A stretch of DNA of 64,000 bases from Sphingomonas piscis (GTDB taxonomy: Bacteria > Pseudomonadota > Alphaproteobacteria > Sphingomonadales > Sphingomonadaceae), in assembly GCF_011300455.1 (NCBI RefSeq), contig NZ_CP049869.1, positions 1 through 64,000 of the forward strand. Reading direction: 5' to 3'. The position numbers and the translations under genes are program-made. Shown here one piece after another: positions 9,322 through 21,962 of this stretch. Position 1 is the stretch's first letter. Each line of letters begins with the position of its first letter. Below the pieces are notes generated by a model. It searched no databases, had not been told where the DNA came from, and worked only from the letters and a program-made list of their open reading frames with translations.

Positions 9322-10644
9322 ATGCGTGTTTCCCAAGCATTTTTGCCCGTCCTCAAGGAAAGTCCCTCGGACGCCCAGATCGTCAGTCACAAGCTGATGC
9401 TTCGTGCCGGGTTGGTCCGGCAAACAGCTGCTGGCATCTACGCCTGGCTGCCACTCGGCTACCGCGTGCTTCGCAAGATCGAACAGATCGTCCGCGAAGA
9501 GCAGGACCGAGCCGGAGCGATCGAAATGCTGATGCCGACCGTCCAGTCGGCGGAGCTGTGGCGGGAGAGCGGCAGGTACGACGCCTATGGTCCCGAAATG
9601 CTGCGCATTCGCGACCGGCATGACCGTGAAATGCTTTACGGTCCGACCAACGAAGAGATGCTGACGGCGCTATTTCGCGACGACGTCCGGAGCTATCGCG
9701 ACCTGCCGCGCACGCTCTACCATATCCAGTGGAAGTTCCGCGACGAGGTTCGCCCGCGCTTTGGCGTGATGCGCGGCCGCGAGTTCCTGATGAAGGACGC
9801 CTACAGCTTCGATCTCGACGAAGCAGGAGCGCGGCAGAGCTATTACACGCAATTGCTGGCTTACCTGCGGACCTTCCAGCGGCTCGGCATTCGCGCGGTG
9901 CCCATGAAGGCGGCCTCGGGACCGATTGGCGGCGATCTCAGCCATGAATTCATCGTTCTTGCCCCTACCGGTGAAAGCGAGGTCTTCTACGACGCGGCGT
10001 TCGAGGAGTTCGACTGGTCGCAGTCGGGCCTGAGCTATGGCGACGCTGATGGGCTGCAACGCCTGTTCGATGAGGTCAGCTCGACCTACTCCGCCACGGA
10101 CGAAACGCACGACGAGGCTCGCTGGAACGACGTCGCGGAGGATCGCCGCCGCACCGGCCGCGGCATCGAGGTCGGACACATCTTCTACTTCGGCGACAAA
10201 TACTCGACGGCGATGGGGCTCAAGGTGTCTGGTCCCGACGGCAGCAACGTCACGCCGATGATGGGAAGTTACGGGATCGGTGTCTCGCGCCTCGTCGGTG
10301 CGATCATCGAAGCGAGCCACGACGAGCACGGAATTATCTGGCCAGAAGAGGTTGCGCCCTGGAAGGTTGGGCTGGTCACCATGCGTGCTGACGATGCCCC
10401 TAGCAGTGCAGCGGCGGACGACCTGTACAGCAAACTGACAGCTGGCGGCGTGGAAACGCTCTATGATGACCGGGACGAGCGCGGCGGCGTAAAATTGGGC
10501 TCGATGGACCTCATCGGATTGCCCTGGCAGCTAGTTGTCGGTCCGCGCGGGATTGCCAGCGGCACAGTTGAACTTAAGCGTCGCGCGACCGGTCAGAAAG
10601 AAGAACTCAGCCTCGAGGCCGCCCTTTCAAGGCTTACTTCATGA
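9322..10644 (+). CDS. proS: Prolyl-tRNA synthetase, short alphaproteobacterial form
   Basis: A class II aminoacyl-tRNA synthetase of 440 residues that charges tRNA-Pro. It has motif 1/2 (the [19 protein letters not shown] region and [21 protein letters not shown]) and motif 3 ([13 protein letters not shown]). It lacks the roughly 180-residue editing insertion of the E. coli enzyme, as is usual for alphaproteobacteria, so mischarged Ala-tRNA-Pro must be cleared by a free-standing deacylase. Its stop overlaps the ATG of lolC (ATGA), giving a proS-lolC-lolD operon that is common in sphingomonads. Confidence 0.95.
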   Translation: MRVSQAFLPVLKESPSDAQIVSHKLMLRAGLVRQTAAGIYAWLPLGYRVLRKIEQIVREEQDRAGAIEMLMPTVQSAELWRESGRYDAYGPEMLRIRDRHDREMLYGPTNEEMLTALFRDDVRSYRDLPRTLYHIQWKFRDEVRPRFGVMRGREFLMKDAYSFDLDEAGARQSYYTQLLAYLRTFQRLGIRAVPMKAASGPIGGDLSHEFIVLAPTGESEVFYDAAFEEFDWSQSGLSYGDADGLQRLFDEVSSTYSATDETHDEARWNDVAEDRRRTGRGIEVGHIFYFGDKYSTAMGLKVSGPDGSNVTPMMGSYGIGVSRLVGAIIEASHDEHGIIWPEEVAPWKVGLVTMRADDAPSSAAADDLYSKLTAGGVETLYDDRDERGGVKLGSMDLIGLPWQLVVGPRGIASGTVELKRRATGQKEELSLEAALSRLTS

Positions 10645-11891
10645 TCCTCAACCGCTACGAGCGGATGATTGCTCGGCGCTACCTCCTTCCGGAGAAGGGC
10701 GAGCGCTTCATCTTTGTTGTGGCGGGTTTCTCGGTGGGTGCGGTGGCCCTTGGTGTCGCGGCTCTGATCATCGTCATGAGTGTGATGAACGGCTTTCGCG
10801 CGGAGCTGTTCGACAAGATCGTCGGGCTGAACGGCCATGCATTGGTGCAGGGCTACGAGGGCCGCTTGGGCAATTGGCGGCAGATCGCCGACCAAGCTAA
10901 AAAGACGCCCGGAGTTACCTCCGCATTGCCGCTGATCGTTCAGCCGCTGATGGCCTCCACCAACGGCCGCGTCGAAGGCGTCCTGGTGCGCGGCATGCGT
11001 GTCGAGGATCTGCGCGCCAACAAGACGATCACCTCGAACGTGCTGTCCGGCGACATCAGGTCGATCACGCCGGGCAGCAACCAAGTCGCGATCGGCTCCG
11101 AATTGGCCAAAATGCTTGGCGCCTTCCCGGGCAGTGAGATCAGCCTGATCAGCCCGGAAGGGCGAAGCACCGTCGTCGGTACTGTCCCACGGATCGTCTC
11201 CTTCACCGTCGGCGCGGTGTTCGAGGCCGGCGTCTATGATTTCGACAAAAGCTTCGTGATCATGCCGATCGAGGATGCTCAAAGCTTCATGATGATGGGC
11301 GACGAAGTCGGAATGATTGAGCTCCAGACGGACAATCCGGATCGGGTGGGAGAGATCGTCGCGCCGCTTCAGAACCTCGTCCGCGGGCGCGGGATCATCG
11401 TCGATTGGCGGCAGATGAACTCGGCGCTGTTCGAAGCGCTGGAGGTGGAGCGGGTCGCCATGTTCGTTGTGCTGTGCATCATCATCCTGGTCGCAGCCTT
11501 CAACATCGCATCCTCGCTCATCATGCTGGTTCGCTCGAAGACGCGGGATATCGCGATCCTGAGGACCATGGGTGCGACGCGGCAAGCCATGACCCGCGTG
11601 TTCATGACCGTGGGGCTGACGATCGGGACGGTCGGCATCCTTGCGGGTGTCCTTCTTGGCGCGATCTTCCTTTTCTTCCGCCAATCGGTGGTGAACTTCA
11701 TCCAATTGGTCACCGGCCAGAATTTGTGGGATCCATCCGTTCGCTTCCTTTCCGAGCTGCCGTCGAAGACCGATCCAATCGAAGTTGCGGCCATTGTGCT
11801 GGTCACGCTCGTGCTGACCTTCTTCGCGACCCTCTTCCCGGCGCGCCGCGCGGCCGCCACGGACCCGGTACAGGTGCTGCGATATGAGTGA
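10641..11891 (+). CDS. lolC: Lipoprotein-releasing ABC transporter permease LolC/LolE family
   Basis: A 416-residue inner-membrane permease that, with LolD, extracts outer-membrane lipoproteins and passes them to LolA. It shows the family layout: one N-terminal TM helix ([30 protein letters not shown]), a large periplasmic domain, then three C-terminal TM helices with the FtsX-like permease region ([17 protein letters not shown]) and the end motif [18 protein letters not shown]. Only one permease gene is present, so a homodimeric LolF-like transporter is likely. It overlaps proS by 4 bp and lolD by 8 bp. Confidence 0.93.
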   Translation: MILNRYERMIARRYLLPEKGERFIFVVAGFSVGAVALGVAALIIVMSVMNGFRAELFDKIVGLNGHALVQGYEGRLGNWRQIADQAKKTPGVTSALPLIVQPLMASTNGRVEGVLVRGMRVEDLRANKTITSNVLSGDIRSITPGSNQVAIGSELAKMLGAFPGSEISLISPEGRSTVVGTVPRIVSFTVGAVFEAGVYDFDKSFVIMPIEDAQSFMMMGDEVGMIELQTDNPDRVGEIVAPLQNLVRGRGIIVDWRQMNSALFEALEVERVAMFVVLCIIILVAAFNIASSLIMLVRSKTRDIAILRTMGATRQAMTRVFMTVGLTIGTVGILAGVLLGAIFLFFRQSVVNFIQLVTGQNLWDPSVRFLSELPSKTDPIEVAAIVLVTLVLTFFATLFPARRAAATDPVQVLRYE

Positions 11892-12558
11892 GCCGGTTCT
11901 TCAGACGACCGAGCTTCGGCGCAGCTTCACCCAGGGCGACGTGACCCTTGAAGTTTTGCGGGGTGTCGATCTGGCGGTGCAGCCGGGTGAGATCGTTGCG
12001 CTGCTTGGCCAGTCGGGCTCGGGAAAATCGACCTTGCTCCAGGCCGTAGGGCTACTTGAAGGCGGCTTCGAGGGCAGCATTCGCCTGAATGGGCGAGAGG
12101 CGGCCGACCTCGACGATAATGGCCGGACGGAGCTTCGCCGCGACCTGCTCGGCTTCGTCTACCAGTTCCACCATCTGCTGCCGGAGTTCGACGCTCGCGA
12201 GAATGTCGTTCTGCCTCAGCTGGTGAGAGGTGCCGACATGCCAACCGCTGTGCAGCGTGCCGAGCAGCTCCTGTCCGGTCTTGGGCTTGCAAGCCGCCTG
12301 GACCATCGTCCGGCCAAGCTGTCGGGCGGCGAGCAGCAGCGGGTAGCGGTCGCTCGTGCTCTCGCCAACCGGCCGCCGCTGGTGCTCGCCGACGAGCCAA
12401 CGGGGAACCTGGATGAGGCGACTTCCGACAAGGTGTTCGGCGAGTTTTTGAAGCTCGTCAGGGAAGAGGGGAGCGCGGCGCTGGTAGCGACCCACAATGA
12501 GCGGCTGGCGGCCAAGATGGACCGAGTCGTCCGGCTTCACGAGGGAAGACTGAATTGA
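11884..12558 (+). CDS. lolD: Lipoprotein-releasing ABC transporter ATPase LolD
   Basis: A 224-residue ABC ATPase energising lipoprotein release with the preceding permease. Walker [10 protein letters not shown], signature [15 protein letters not shown], Walker [13 protein letters not shown] and the H-loop (VATHNE) are all intact. The [18 protein letters not shown] segment is typical of LolD within the MacB/LolD family. Translation is coupled to lolC through an 8-base overlap. Function follows securely from family and context. Confidence 0.94.
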   Translation: MSEPVLQTTELRRSFTQGDVTLEVLRGVDLAVQPGEIVALLGQSGSGKSTLLQAVGLLEGGFEGSIRLNGREAADLDDNGRTELRRDLLGFVYQFHHLLPEFDARENVVLPQLVRGADMPTAVQRAEQLLSGLGLASRLDHRPAKLSGGEQQRVAVARALANRPPLVLADEPTGNLDEATSDKVFGEFLKLVREEGSAALVATHNERLAAKMDRVVRLHEGRLN

Positions 12559-12595
12559 GCGGAGCCGAGTTGGTGGTACGGGCGTTGGCGCCGTC

Positions 12596-13549
12596 ATGAA
12601 CCGGCTTAATCCCGTAACCGTTGCCCTGATCGCGGGTGCCTTGCTTGTGCTGCTGGTCGGGGGTTTGCTGCTGGCACGCCAGGGCGATGCCGATCAGGAC
12701 AAATTGAATGGCGACGAGAGCAGCGCCAGCGCCTCGGCAGATCCGGAAAAACGGTGTGCCAGCGCCAAGACCTACGACCTCATCAAACGCGACCTGTTCC
12801 GCCGCGCTGCGCAGGTGAGGGGAAGCGACCAGGCGGCATTCGACTCGCTCGCAGCTTATGCAGCGCTTAGGGTGGACCGCCCGGTGATGGAACGAGAGGA
12901 TGAGGATCGCGGATCGGTCTATTGTTCCGGGCAGCTTGCGCTGGACCTCCCGCCGGGGGTTGCCGTCGTCGGCGGCCGCCGCACGCTGGTCGCAGAGGTG
13001 GATTATGAGTTGCAGCGGTCGGCGGATGGCGCCGGCGATGTGCTGACCCTCCACAAAGCCGATGCGATCGTCACCCCTCTGGCGACGCTGGCGCGAACGG
13101 CTTCGCCTCAGACCTCACCATCATCCGATCCGCTTTCGAACAGCGCCGATCCTACGTACGACGGTCCGGGAGAGGCCACGCCTGACCCGCTCGCACCGGT
13201 GCCGGTTGCGCCTCCGCCGCCGGTGGCACGACCCCAGCAGCCTTCTGCGTCGCAGCCGACGGCGACGACGCGACCAAGCTTCAATTGCGCCAATGCACGG
13301 ACTCGGGGCGAGCGCGCGGTTTGCTCCAGCAGCGATCTCGCCTCGCTGGATCGTCAGATGGCCTCCCAGTTCGGTCGTGCCATTGCCGACGCGACACCGG
13401 GCGAGCGGGAAATGCTCCAGCGATCGCGCACCCGCTTCCTAAGTTATCGTGACCGATGCACGTCCGACGCCTGCATTGCCGACGCATATCAAGGCCGCAT
13501 CCGCGAGATTTCGGACATCATGTCCGGCCGCTGGGCACCCCCGCGCTAA
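12596..13549 (+). CDS. Membrane-anchored protein with C-terminal DUF1311/LprI-like domain
   Basis: A 317-residue protein with an N-terminal TM anchor (TVALIAGALLVLLVGGLLLA), a charged and Ser-rich linker, a middle region of unknown fold, and a Pro-rich spacer at about residues 180-225. The C-terminal Cys-containing domain (FNCANARTRGERAVCSSSDLASLDRQM...) matches the LprI/DUF1311 pattern, which in some bacteria inhibits lysozyme. The four Cys suggest disulfides in the periplasm. It lies 37 bp after lolD and may share its transcript. The start lacks a strong ribosome binding site. A lysozyme-inhibitor role is only a family-based guess. Confidence 0.7.
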   Translation: MNRLNPVTVALIAGALLVLLVGGLLLARQGDADQDKLNGDESSASASADPEKRCASAKTYDLIKRDLFRRAAQVRGSDQAAFDSLAAYAALRVDRPVMEREDEDRGSVYCSGQLALDLPPGVAVVGGRRTLVAEVDYELQRSADGAGDVLTLHKADAIVTPLATLARTASPQTSPSSDPLSNSADPTYDGPGEATPDPLAPVPVAPPPPVARPQQPSASQPTATTRPSFNCANARTRGERAVCSSSDLASLDRQMASQFGRAIADATPGEREMLQRSRTRFLSYRDRCTSDACIADAYQGRIREISDIMSGRWAPPR

Positions 13550-13611
13550 GCTGGGGATAAATCCAAGGCAGCGCCTTTCCTGACGCGCCCTGTGCCCGCA
13601 TATTCGGGGAT

Positions 13612-16600
13612 GTGACCACCCCGTACGTTCCTCTTCGAGTCTACTCCTCCTTCACCATGCTGGAAGGGGCGATGGAGCCGGCGACCATCGCGGAGCGAGC
13701 CGCCAAGCTGGGGTTTCCGGCGGTCGCGATGACCGACCGCAATGGTCTCTACGGCGCAATGCAGTTCAGCGAATATTGCACGAAGAAGGGCGTTCAGCCG
13801 ATCGTCGGTACGACGCTGGCGGTGCGCCGCCCGGTCGAGAGCGGCTCGTCCGAGATCGACTGGCTGGTCCTGCTGGCGAAGGACGAGGAGGGCTATGCCA
13901 ACCTTTGCAAACTGGTCTCGGCGGCACATCTCGACCGTCCACTCGCCGATGAACCGCATGTGCCGTTCACGACCCTGGAGGAATATGGCGGCGGGTTGAT
14001 TGCGCTCACCGCGGGTCGGGAAGGGGCGGTGGTCAAGCTGCTCGCCGATGGGCAGGCGACGAAAGCCAAGGAACATCTCGACCGCCTCCAGCAGCTGTTC
14101 GGCGACCGTCTTTACGTCGAGATCATCCGCCGCAACGATCCGCTGGAGGAAGCGGCGGAAGACGGGTTGATCGATCTTGCTTATGCGAACGACCTGCCGC
14201 TCGTCGCCACCAACCCGGCCTTCTACGCGGACCCCAGCTTCCATGCCGCGCACGATGCCATGCTGTGCATCGCCAATTCCGCTTATGTGGAGAGCGCCGA
14301 ACGAGTGACGTCTTCGCCCGACGCCTGGCTCAAGGATCAGGCCGCGATGACCCAGCTCTTCATCGACTTGCCTGAAGCGGTCGCGAACACGGCTGTGGTC
14401 GCGCAGCGTTGTTTCGTGGCCGCACCGAAGCGCAAACCTATCCTGCCCCGCCTGTCCGACAATGAGGACGAGACACTGCGGCGCGATGCGGTGAGCGGGC
14501 TTGAGGCTCGTCTGCAAGGACGGGCCGACGTCGACCGCGACCTTTATAACCAGCGCCTCGACTTCGAAATCGACGTCATCACCCGGATGGGGTTCGCGAG
14601 CTACTTCCTGATCGTCGCAGACTTCATCAAATGGGCGAAAGCGAGCGACATTCCCGTCGGTCCGGGCCGCGGTTCGGGCGCAGGCTCGCTGGTCGCGTGG
14701 GCATTGACGATCACCGACCTCGACCCGATCGAGCTCAACCTTCTGTTCGAGCGCTTCCTCAACCCGGAACGCGTGTCGATGCCAGACTTCGACATCGACT
14801 TCTGCGAAACGCACCGGGACAAGGTCATTACCTACGTCCAGGGAAAGTACGGCCGGGACAAGGTGGCGCAGATCATCACCTTCGGACGTCTGAAGGCGCG
14901 CGCAGTTCTCAAGGACACCGGCCGCGTGCTGCAGATGAGCTACGGGCAAGTGGACCGGCTCGCCAAGCTGATCCCGAACCTCCCTGCGGACCCGTGGACC
15001 CTGGAACGCGCGCTGGGCCGCGCCCGCGACAGATCTGGAGGTCCGCTCGCCGGCGTTCCGGAACTCATCTCGGAGTATCGCGGCGACAAGGACGTGAAGC
15101 GCCTGTTTGACCTGGCGATGAAGCTGGAAGGCCTGCCGCGCCACAGTTCGACCCACGCAGCGGGCGTGGTGATCGGCGACCGCGCCCTCGACGAACTTGT
15201 CCCTCTCTACCGCGACCCGCGCTCCGACATGCCGGTTACGCAGTTCGACATGAAATATGTCGAGGCTGCCGGGCTGGTGAAGTTCGATTTCCTTGGCCTC
15301 AAAACCTTGTCGGTGCTGAAGGAAGCACAGCGGCTGCTTGGCGAGCAGGGGGTCGAGGTCGATCTTGCCGCGCTCGCTTGGGATGACGGCGAGGTCTACG
15401 AACTGCTCCAGCGTGGCGATACGGTCGGCGTGTTCCAGCTAGAATCGGAAGGCATGCGGCGCACACTATCGGCGGTGCGCCCCACGGCGTTCGGTGACAT
15501 CATCGCGCTCGTCTCTCTCTACCGCCCGGGCCCAATGGACAACATCCCGATGTTCGGCGATCGCAAGAATGGCCGCGCCGAGCTCGCTTATCCCCATCCG
15601 ATGCTCGAGGAGGTGCTCCAGGAAACCTACGGCATCTTCGTCTACCAGGAGCAGGTGATGCAGGCGGCTCAGGTGCTTGCCGGCTACTCGCTGGGCGACG
15701 CCGACCTGCTTCGCCGCGCCATGGGCAAGAAGATTCAGAGCGAGATGGACGCGCAGCGGGTCCGTTTCGTCGATGGCTGCGCCGCCAAGGACATCTCGCC
15801 CGAGAAAGCCAACGAGCTGTTCGACTTGATCGACAAATTTGCGGGCTATGGCTTCAACAAGAGCCACGCGGCTGCCTATGCGCTGGTCGCTTATCATACC
15901 GCCTGGCTGAAGGCGCACCACCGCGCCGAATTTTACGCCGCGTCGATGAGCTTCGACATGGCCCAGACCGACAAGCTCGCCATCTTCGTCGAGGATGCGC
16001 AGCGCGGCGACGTCGAGGTGCTGCCGCCCGACATCAACCGTAGCCGTGCCGACTTTTCGGTAGAGGATGGCAAGGTTCGGTACGCGCTCGGCGCGCTCAA
16101 GGGCGTGGGCGAGGGTGCGATGGAGGTGCTGGTTGCCGAGCGCGAGGCGAACGGGCCGTTCAAGAGCCTCGAGGACTTCGCGGCCAGGATCGATCCGCGC
16201 CAGCTCAACCGACGCCAGCTTGAAAGCCTTGCCGCCGCAGGTGCGTTCGACGGTCTGGCACCTGACCGCGCCGCGATCTTTGCGGCCGCCGAGACGATCC
16301 TCGCTCATGCGTCTAGCGCCGCCGAACAACGCGCGAGCGGACAAGGCGGTCTCTTTGGTGGCGGCGGGGGAGACTCGGAAGTCGCGCCGATCCGCTTACC
16401 GAAAGACGCCTCCTGGACGTTAGCCGAACGGATGGCGGCTGAGCGCGATGCGTTCGGCTTCTACTTTTCCGCGCATCCGATCGACGCTCACAAGCATTTG
16501 CTGGCTGCCCACAAGGTCAAGACTTTCGCCGACTTGGCTACCGTCCCGATCGCGGCAGATAGCCGGGTCATGGCAACGATGGCCGGGATGGTCGAGGAAG

Positions 16601-17091
16601 CGCGCTGGCGCACCTCGGCGAAGGGCCGCCGCTATATGATGGCGACGTTGAGCGATTCCTCCGGGCAGTTCACCGCCACGGCTTTCGACGACGAGGCAAC
16701 GGCAGCGCTGGAAGAAGCGGCACGCAAGCAGGCATGTGCGCTGCTGACGGTCGAACTCGACCGGCGCGAAGGCGATGAGATGCCCCGTGTTGCCATCAAG
16801 AAGCTTCAGCCGATCGAGCAGCTCGCCCAGCGTTCGCGGTTGCAGATGACGATAAGGGTGAATGAGCCCGGGATCATTGCAAGCCTGTCGCGAGAGTTGC
16901 TGTCGGCACGGGGCGGTTCGGGCCTCGTCCGCGTTCTAATTCCCCTGACATCGGGGGGTGAGGCCGTCGTGGTTGCCGGCCGCGACTTCACGCTGGATGC
17001 GGAGCTTGGCTCAAGGCTCGAACGTATCGCCGGCGAAGGCAGCATCGACCTTTCGGTGCAGGAACCGCCCAAGCTGGCGCTCGTCGGGTAG
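13612..17091 (+). CDS. dnaE: DNA polymerase III subunit alpha
   Basis: A 1159-residue replicative polymerase. Order: PHP domain (residues 1-280), Pol3 palm with the catalytic PDFDIDFCE acidic cluster, fingers, tandem HhH region (FNKSHAAAYALVAYHTAWLKA), an OB-fold near 990-1060 and a C-terminal tau-binding region. The PHP metal motifs are altered (VYSS instead of VHS, TDRNGLYG instead of TDHGN), so it should lack PHP-borne proofreading and depend on DnaQ. The start is GTG at 13612 because no in-frame ATG precedes the conserved PLRVYSSFTMLEGA block. A hairpin follows the stop. The long antisense frame across it is a GC-bias shadow. Confidence 0.96.
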   Translation: MTTPYVPLRVYSSFTMLEGAMEPATIAERAAKLGFPAVAMTDRNGLYGAMQFSEYCTKKGVQPIVGTTLAVRRPVESGSSEIDWLVLLAKDEEGYANLCKLVSAAHLDRPLADEPHVPFTTLEEYGGGLIALTAGREGAVVKLLADGQATKAKEHLDRLQQLFGDRLYVEIIRRNDPLEEAAEDGLIDLAYANDLPLVATNPAFYADPSFHAAHDAMLCIANSAYVESAERVTSSPDAWLKDQAAMTQLFIDLPEAVANTAVVAQRCFVAAPKRKPILPRLSDNEDETLRRDAVSGLEARLQGRADVDRDLYNQRLDFEIDVITRMGFASYFLIVADFIKWAKASDIPVGPGRGSGAGSLVAWALTITDLDPIELNLLFERFLNPERVSMPDFDIDFCETHRDKVITYVQGKYGRDKVAQIITFGRLKARAVLKDTGRVLQMSYGQVDRLAKLIPNLPADPWTLERALGRARDRSGGPLAGVPELISEYRGDKDVKRLFDLAMKLEGLPRHSSTHAAGVVIGDRALDELVPLYRDPRSDMPVTQFDMKYVEAAGLVKFDFLGLKTLSVLKEAQRLLGEQGVEVDLAALAWDDGEVYELLQRGDTVGVFQLESEGMRRTLSAVRPTAFGDIIALVSLYRPGPMDNIPMFGDRKNGRAELAYPHPMLEEVLQETYGIFVYQEQVMQAAQVLAGYSLGDADLLRRAMGKKIQSEMDAQRVRFVDGCAAKDISPEKANELFDLIDKFAGYGFNKSHAAAYALVAYHTAWLKAHHRAEFYAASMSFDMAQTDKLAIFVEDAQRGDVEVLPPDINRSRADFSVEDGKVRYALGALKGVGEGAMEVLVAEREANGPFKSLEDFAARIDPRQLNRRQLESLAAAGAFDGLAPDRAAIFAAAETILAHASSAAEQRASGQGGLFGGGGGDSEVAPIRLPKDASWTLAERMAAERDAFGFYFSAHPIDAHKHLLAAHKVKTFADLATVPIAADSRVMATMAGMVEEARWRTSAKGRRYMMATLSDSSGQFTATAFDDEATAALEEAARKQACALLTVELDRREGDEMPRVAIKKLQPIEQLAQRSRLQMTIRVNEPGIIASLSRELLSARGGSGLVRVLIPLTSGGEAVVVAGRDFTLDAELGSRLERIAGEGSIDLSVQEPPKLALVG

Positions 17092-17095
17092 GAAA

Positions 17096-17122
17096 GCCCT
17101 CCCCCGCCTTGCGGGAGAGGGC
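17096..17122. terminator. GC-rich hairpin between convergent dnaE and hemerythrin gene
   Basis: A 12-base stem with one mismatch (GCCCTCCCCCGC / GCGGGAGAGGGC) and a CTT loop starts 4 bp after the dnaE stop and ends 6 bp before the stop of the convergent gene. It can act in both directions. It belongs to the same CCCTCCC/GGGAGGG family as two hairpins near 31842-31934. Confidence 0.6.
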
Positions 17123-17128
17123 CTAAAT

Positions 17129-17821
17129 TCACGCCATCCAGAAACCGTCGCGATTGACGAGATTCGTGATCTTGGCGTTCTGTTCTTCGGTGAGGTTCTG
17201 CTTGAAGCTCGGGAAGACCTCTTCCTCTTCCATATGCGCATGGCGTGAAATGAGCGCCCGGAACTCGCGCACCGTCTCCAGCCACGTGGGCGAGTCGGCG
17301 CCCATTTGCTGCAGCTTGTAGAGGTAGGTTTTGACCTCGCCATGCTCTTCTTCGAGCTGGTCGGCCTCGACGCGGATGCCGGCTTCGCGAAGTGCAGGAT
17401 AGACCACCATCTCTTCCTGATGCGCATGCTTGTCGAGCGCATGGGTAAGCTTCATCAGCAGCATCTTGCGCTTGAAGGTCTGGCTCTCGTCGGTTGCGAG
17501 CATCTTGTCGAAGATGGCGAGCGCCGCGTCATGTTCGGTCGCGAGGATCGCGTCCCAGTCTCCAACGGTGGCCTCCAGGCCTTGCATCAGGAACTTGCGA
17601 CCGTAGTTCGCCGCCATGCCAATGGCGACCCCCGCCAGGGTTGCGCCGACGAGAGCGCCGGTACCGCTGCTTTTGCCGAAGGAAAAAGCGCTACGCTCGT
17701 CACCCGAGCGATTCTCGTTGCGGTTGCTCTCTGCCGAGCGCGAACGGCTCTGGTCGCCTGAACTCTTGTTGGTGCCGCCGGTGCTGCGATTGGTGGTCCG
17801 GCTCTGGGTACGCGTGGCCAT
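17129..17821 (-). CDS. Hemerythrin HHE domain protein with TM/glycine-zipper segment
   Basis: A 230-residue protein. The N-terminal 60 residues are low-complexity (Ser, Arg, Asn, Thr), followed by a hydrophobic Gly/Ala-rich segment (GALVGATLAGVAIGMAANYG). The C-terminal four-helix hemerythrin domain has the iron-ligand pattern: EHDAAL, HAHQEEMVVYPAL, EEHGEVK and ISRHAHMEEEEVFP. Such proteins bind a diiron site and respond to O2 or reactive species. The ATG at 17821 has GGAGG 6 bp upstream; longer in-frame starts lie inside the promoter. An EcfG-type promoter at 17853-17877 indicates general stress control, which suits the family. Confidence 0.82.
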   Translation of the reverse strand: MATRTQSRTTNRSTGGTNKSSGDQSRSRSAESNRNENRSGDERSAFSFGKSSGTGALVGATLAGVAIGMAANYGRKFLMQGLEATVGDWDAILATEHDAALAIFDKMLATDESQTFKRKMLLMKLTHALDKHAHQEEMVVYPALREAGIRVEADQLEEEHGEVKTYLYKLQQMGADSPTWLETVREFRALISRHAHMEEEEVFPSFKQNLTEEQNAKITNLVNRDGFWMA

Positions 17822-17852
17822 GTGATCCTCCGTGTTTGGGATTTGACCGACA

Positions 17853-17877
17853 AACGGAGGGGCGGGGCTGCTGTTCC
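17853..17877 (-). promoter_or_regulatory. Candidate sigma-EcfG (general stress) promoter
   Basis: Read on the minus strand: GGAAC (17877-17873), a 16-base spacer, then CGTT (17856-17853). This matches the EcfG consensus GGAAC-N16/17-CGTT of sphingomonads and other alphaproteobacteria. The predicted transcript start is about 20-25 bp before the hemerythrin ATG. Confidence 0.65.
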
Positions 17878-17911
17878 TATTGCGAGCCTTTTGCAACTCG
17901 CCCCCTTTGGA

Positions 17912-18904
17912 TCACTGCGGCGGCGGCGGGGGAGCTTCCTCAGACGGCGGAGTTGCTTCGATAGCGGGTTCCACGGCGGGCTCTGGCTCTTCCGTTTCCG
18001 GCGCCGCGACGGGTTCTGGATCCGGAGCAAGCGCAGCCGGGGGCGGGGGGCCAAGCTCGTTCACCGCAGCCTCCAGCGGTGGCAAGGTCCGCTGGCTTTC
18101 ATAATCCTCGCCGGGGAGCTTGGTCGGCTTGCTGGACTTGGGCGGATTCTTTTCTGGGGGCGCGGGCGCGCCTTCGTAGACGCAGGCGTCGAGTTCATCG
18201 CGTGCGACCACGCCGATGCGCGCAGTGATGCTGTTGCCGTAACGCTTGGTGAAACCCTTGGGCGTGACAGCCCCGCGCTCTTTCGGCAGCGGAAGAACGG
18301 CCGCGATCCGTGCCGCCTCCGTGCGGCTCATCGCGCTCGCGTCATGGCTGTAATAACGCTCGGACCCGGCGTTGACGCCATAGGTGCCGATGCCGGTCTC
18401 GGCGACGTTCAGGTACACCTCCATGATCCGCCGCTTCGACCAGAGGTTCTCGATCAGGAAGGTGAAGTAGGCCTCCACGCCTTTCCGGAAATAGCCGCCG
18501 CCCTGCCACAAAAAGGCATTCTTCGCCGTCTGCTGGCTGATCGTCGATCCGCCGCGGATGCGTCCGCCCGACGCATTGCGCCGAGCCGCGTCAGAGATGG
18601 CGTCCCAGTCGAACCCGTCGTGGCGGCAGAACTTGCTGTCCTCGGCCGCGATCACCGCGCGGACCATGTCGCGGTCGATCTGTTCGATCGGCATCCACTC
18701 CTGGTCCAAACGACGGCCCGCCATCCTGTCGCCGAGCATAGTCAGCGTCATTGGCGGGTTCACCACCTTGTAGGCCAGCACCCAAAGAACCGAGCCGGCT
18801 AGAAAGGCGATAGCCGTCCAGACGATGGTGCCGACGAGCTTGTTCAGGAAGGACCGCTTCGGCTTGCGCCTGTATCTCGGGATCTTGACTGCGCTTCGTG
18901 CCAT
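17912..18904 (-). CDS. mtgA: Monofunctional biosynthetic peptidoglycan transglycosylase
   Basis: A 330-residue GT51 enzyme that polymerises lipid II into glycan strands at the inner membrane. It has a basic N-terminus, a single TM helix ([23 protein letters not shown]), then the GT51 motifs [12 protein letters not shown] (first catalytic Glu), [12 protein letters not shown], and [20 protein letters not shown] (second Glu). It lacks a transpeptidase domain. The last 80 residues are a Pro/Glu-rich low-complexity tail beyond the usual family length of about 230-240. The start is 87 bp from divergent alaS. Confidence 0.93.
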   Translation of the reverse strand: MARSAVKIPRYRRKPKRSFLNKLVGTIVWTAIAFLAGSVLWVLAYKVVNPPMTLTMLGDRMAGRRLDQEWMPIEQIDRDMVRAVIAAEDSKFCRHDGFDWDAISDAARRNASGGRIRGGSTISQQTAKNAFLWQGGGYFRKGVEAYFTFLIENLWSKRRIMEVYLNVAETGIGTYGVNAGSERYYSHDASAMSRTEAARIAAVLPLPKERGAVTPKGFTKRYGNSITARIGVVARDELDACVYEGAPAPPEKNPPKSSKPTKLPGEDYESQRTLPPLEAAVNELGPPPPAALAPDPEPVAAPETEEPEPAVEPAIEATPPSEEAPPPPPQ

Positions 18905-18991
18905 TCCTTGGACCTAGCGTTGCTTCTTTGTCGCTGCAAAGCCCCCTTGTCTCCTTGCCGCGGTGCGCAGGGGCATTTACATCCTCTAGCC

Positions 18992-21645
<2,654 letters not shown>

Positions 21646-21649
<4 letters not shown>

Positions 21650-21900
21650 GCGTTTTCCTCCGCCAGATAAGCCTCAAGGTCGCTGCTTCCGCCGATCCGT
21701 TCCCCGTCGATGAACACCTGCGGGGTTGTGGAGACGCCATGCTCGTCCTTAAACGCCTCGACCTCATCGCGGCTCTCAAGGATATGCTCCTCGATTTCAT
21801 AGCCGGCCTGTTCCAGCATCTCCTTTGCGCGCACCCCAAATGGGCAGGTGTGTTCGGGCAAGACCATTCGGTAAAGGGTGGCGCTGCGGGACTCGGGCAT
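21646..21900 (-). CDS. Glutaredoxin with CPFG active site
   Basis: An 84-residue thioredoxin-fold protein: [22 protein letters not shown] (active site TCPFG), the cis-Pro motif [23 protein letters not shown], and the right length for a class I-sized glutaredoxin. The second Cys of the usual CPYC is replaced by Gly, so it should act monothiolically with glutathione. The ATG at 21900 is chosen; a longer in-frame extension covers the neighbouring gene's 3' region and has no homology. It is tail-to-tail with alaS, sharing stop-codon bases. Confidence 0.85.
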
Positions 21901-21962
21901 GACGACGCTCCAGACGGTGAGTGGACCGCTTAAGCGCTTGAGACGGCAGGCCGTTCCGCCCC

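Noticed and set aside
13546..15156. 536-codon open frame antisense to dnaE
   Set aside because: Produced by GC-rich codon bias opposite a conserved gene; no ribosome site or family.
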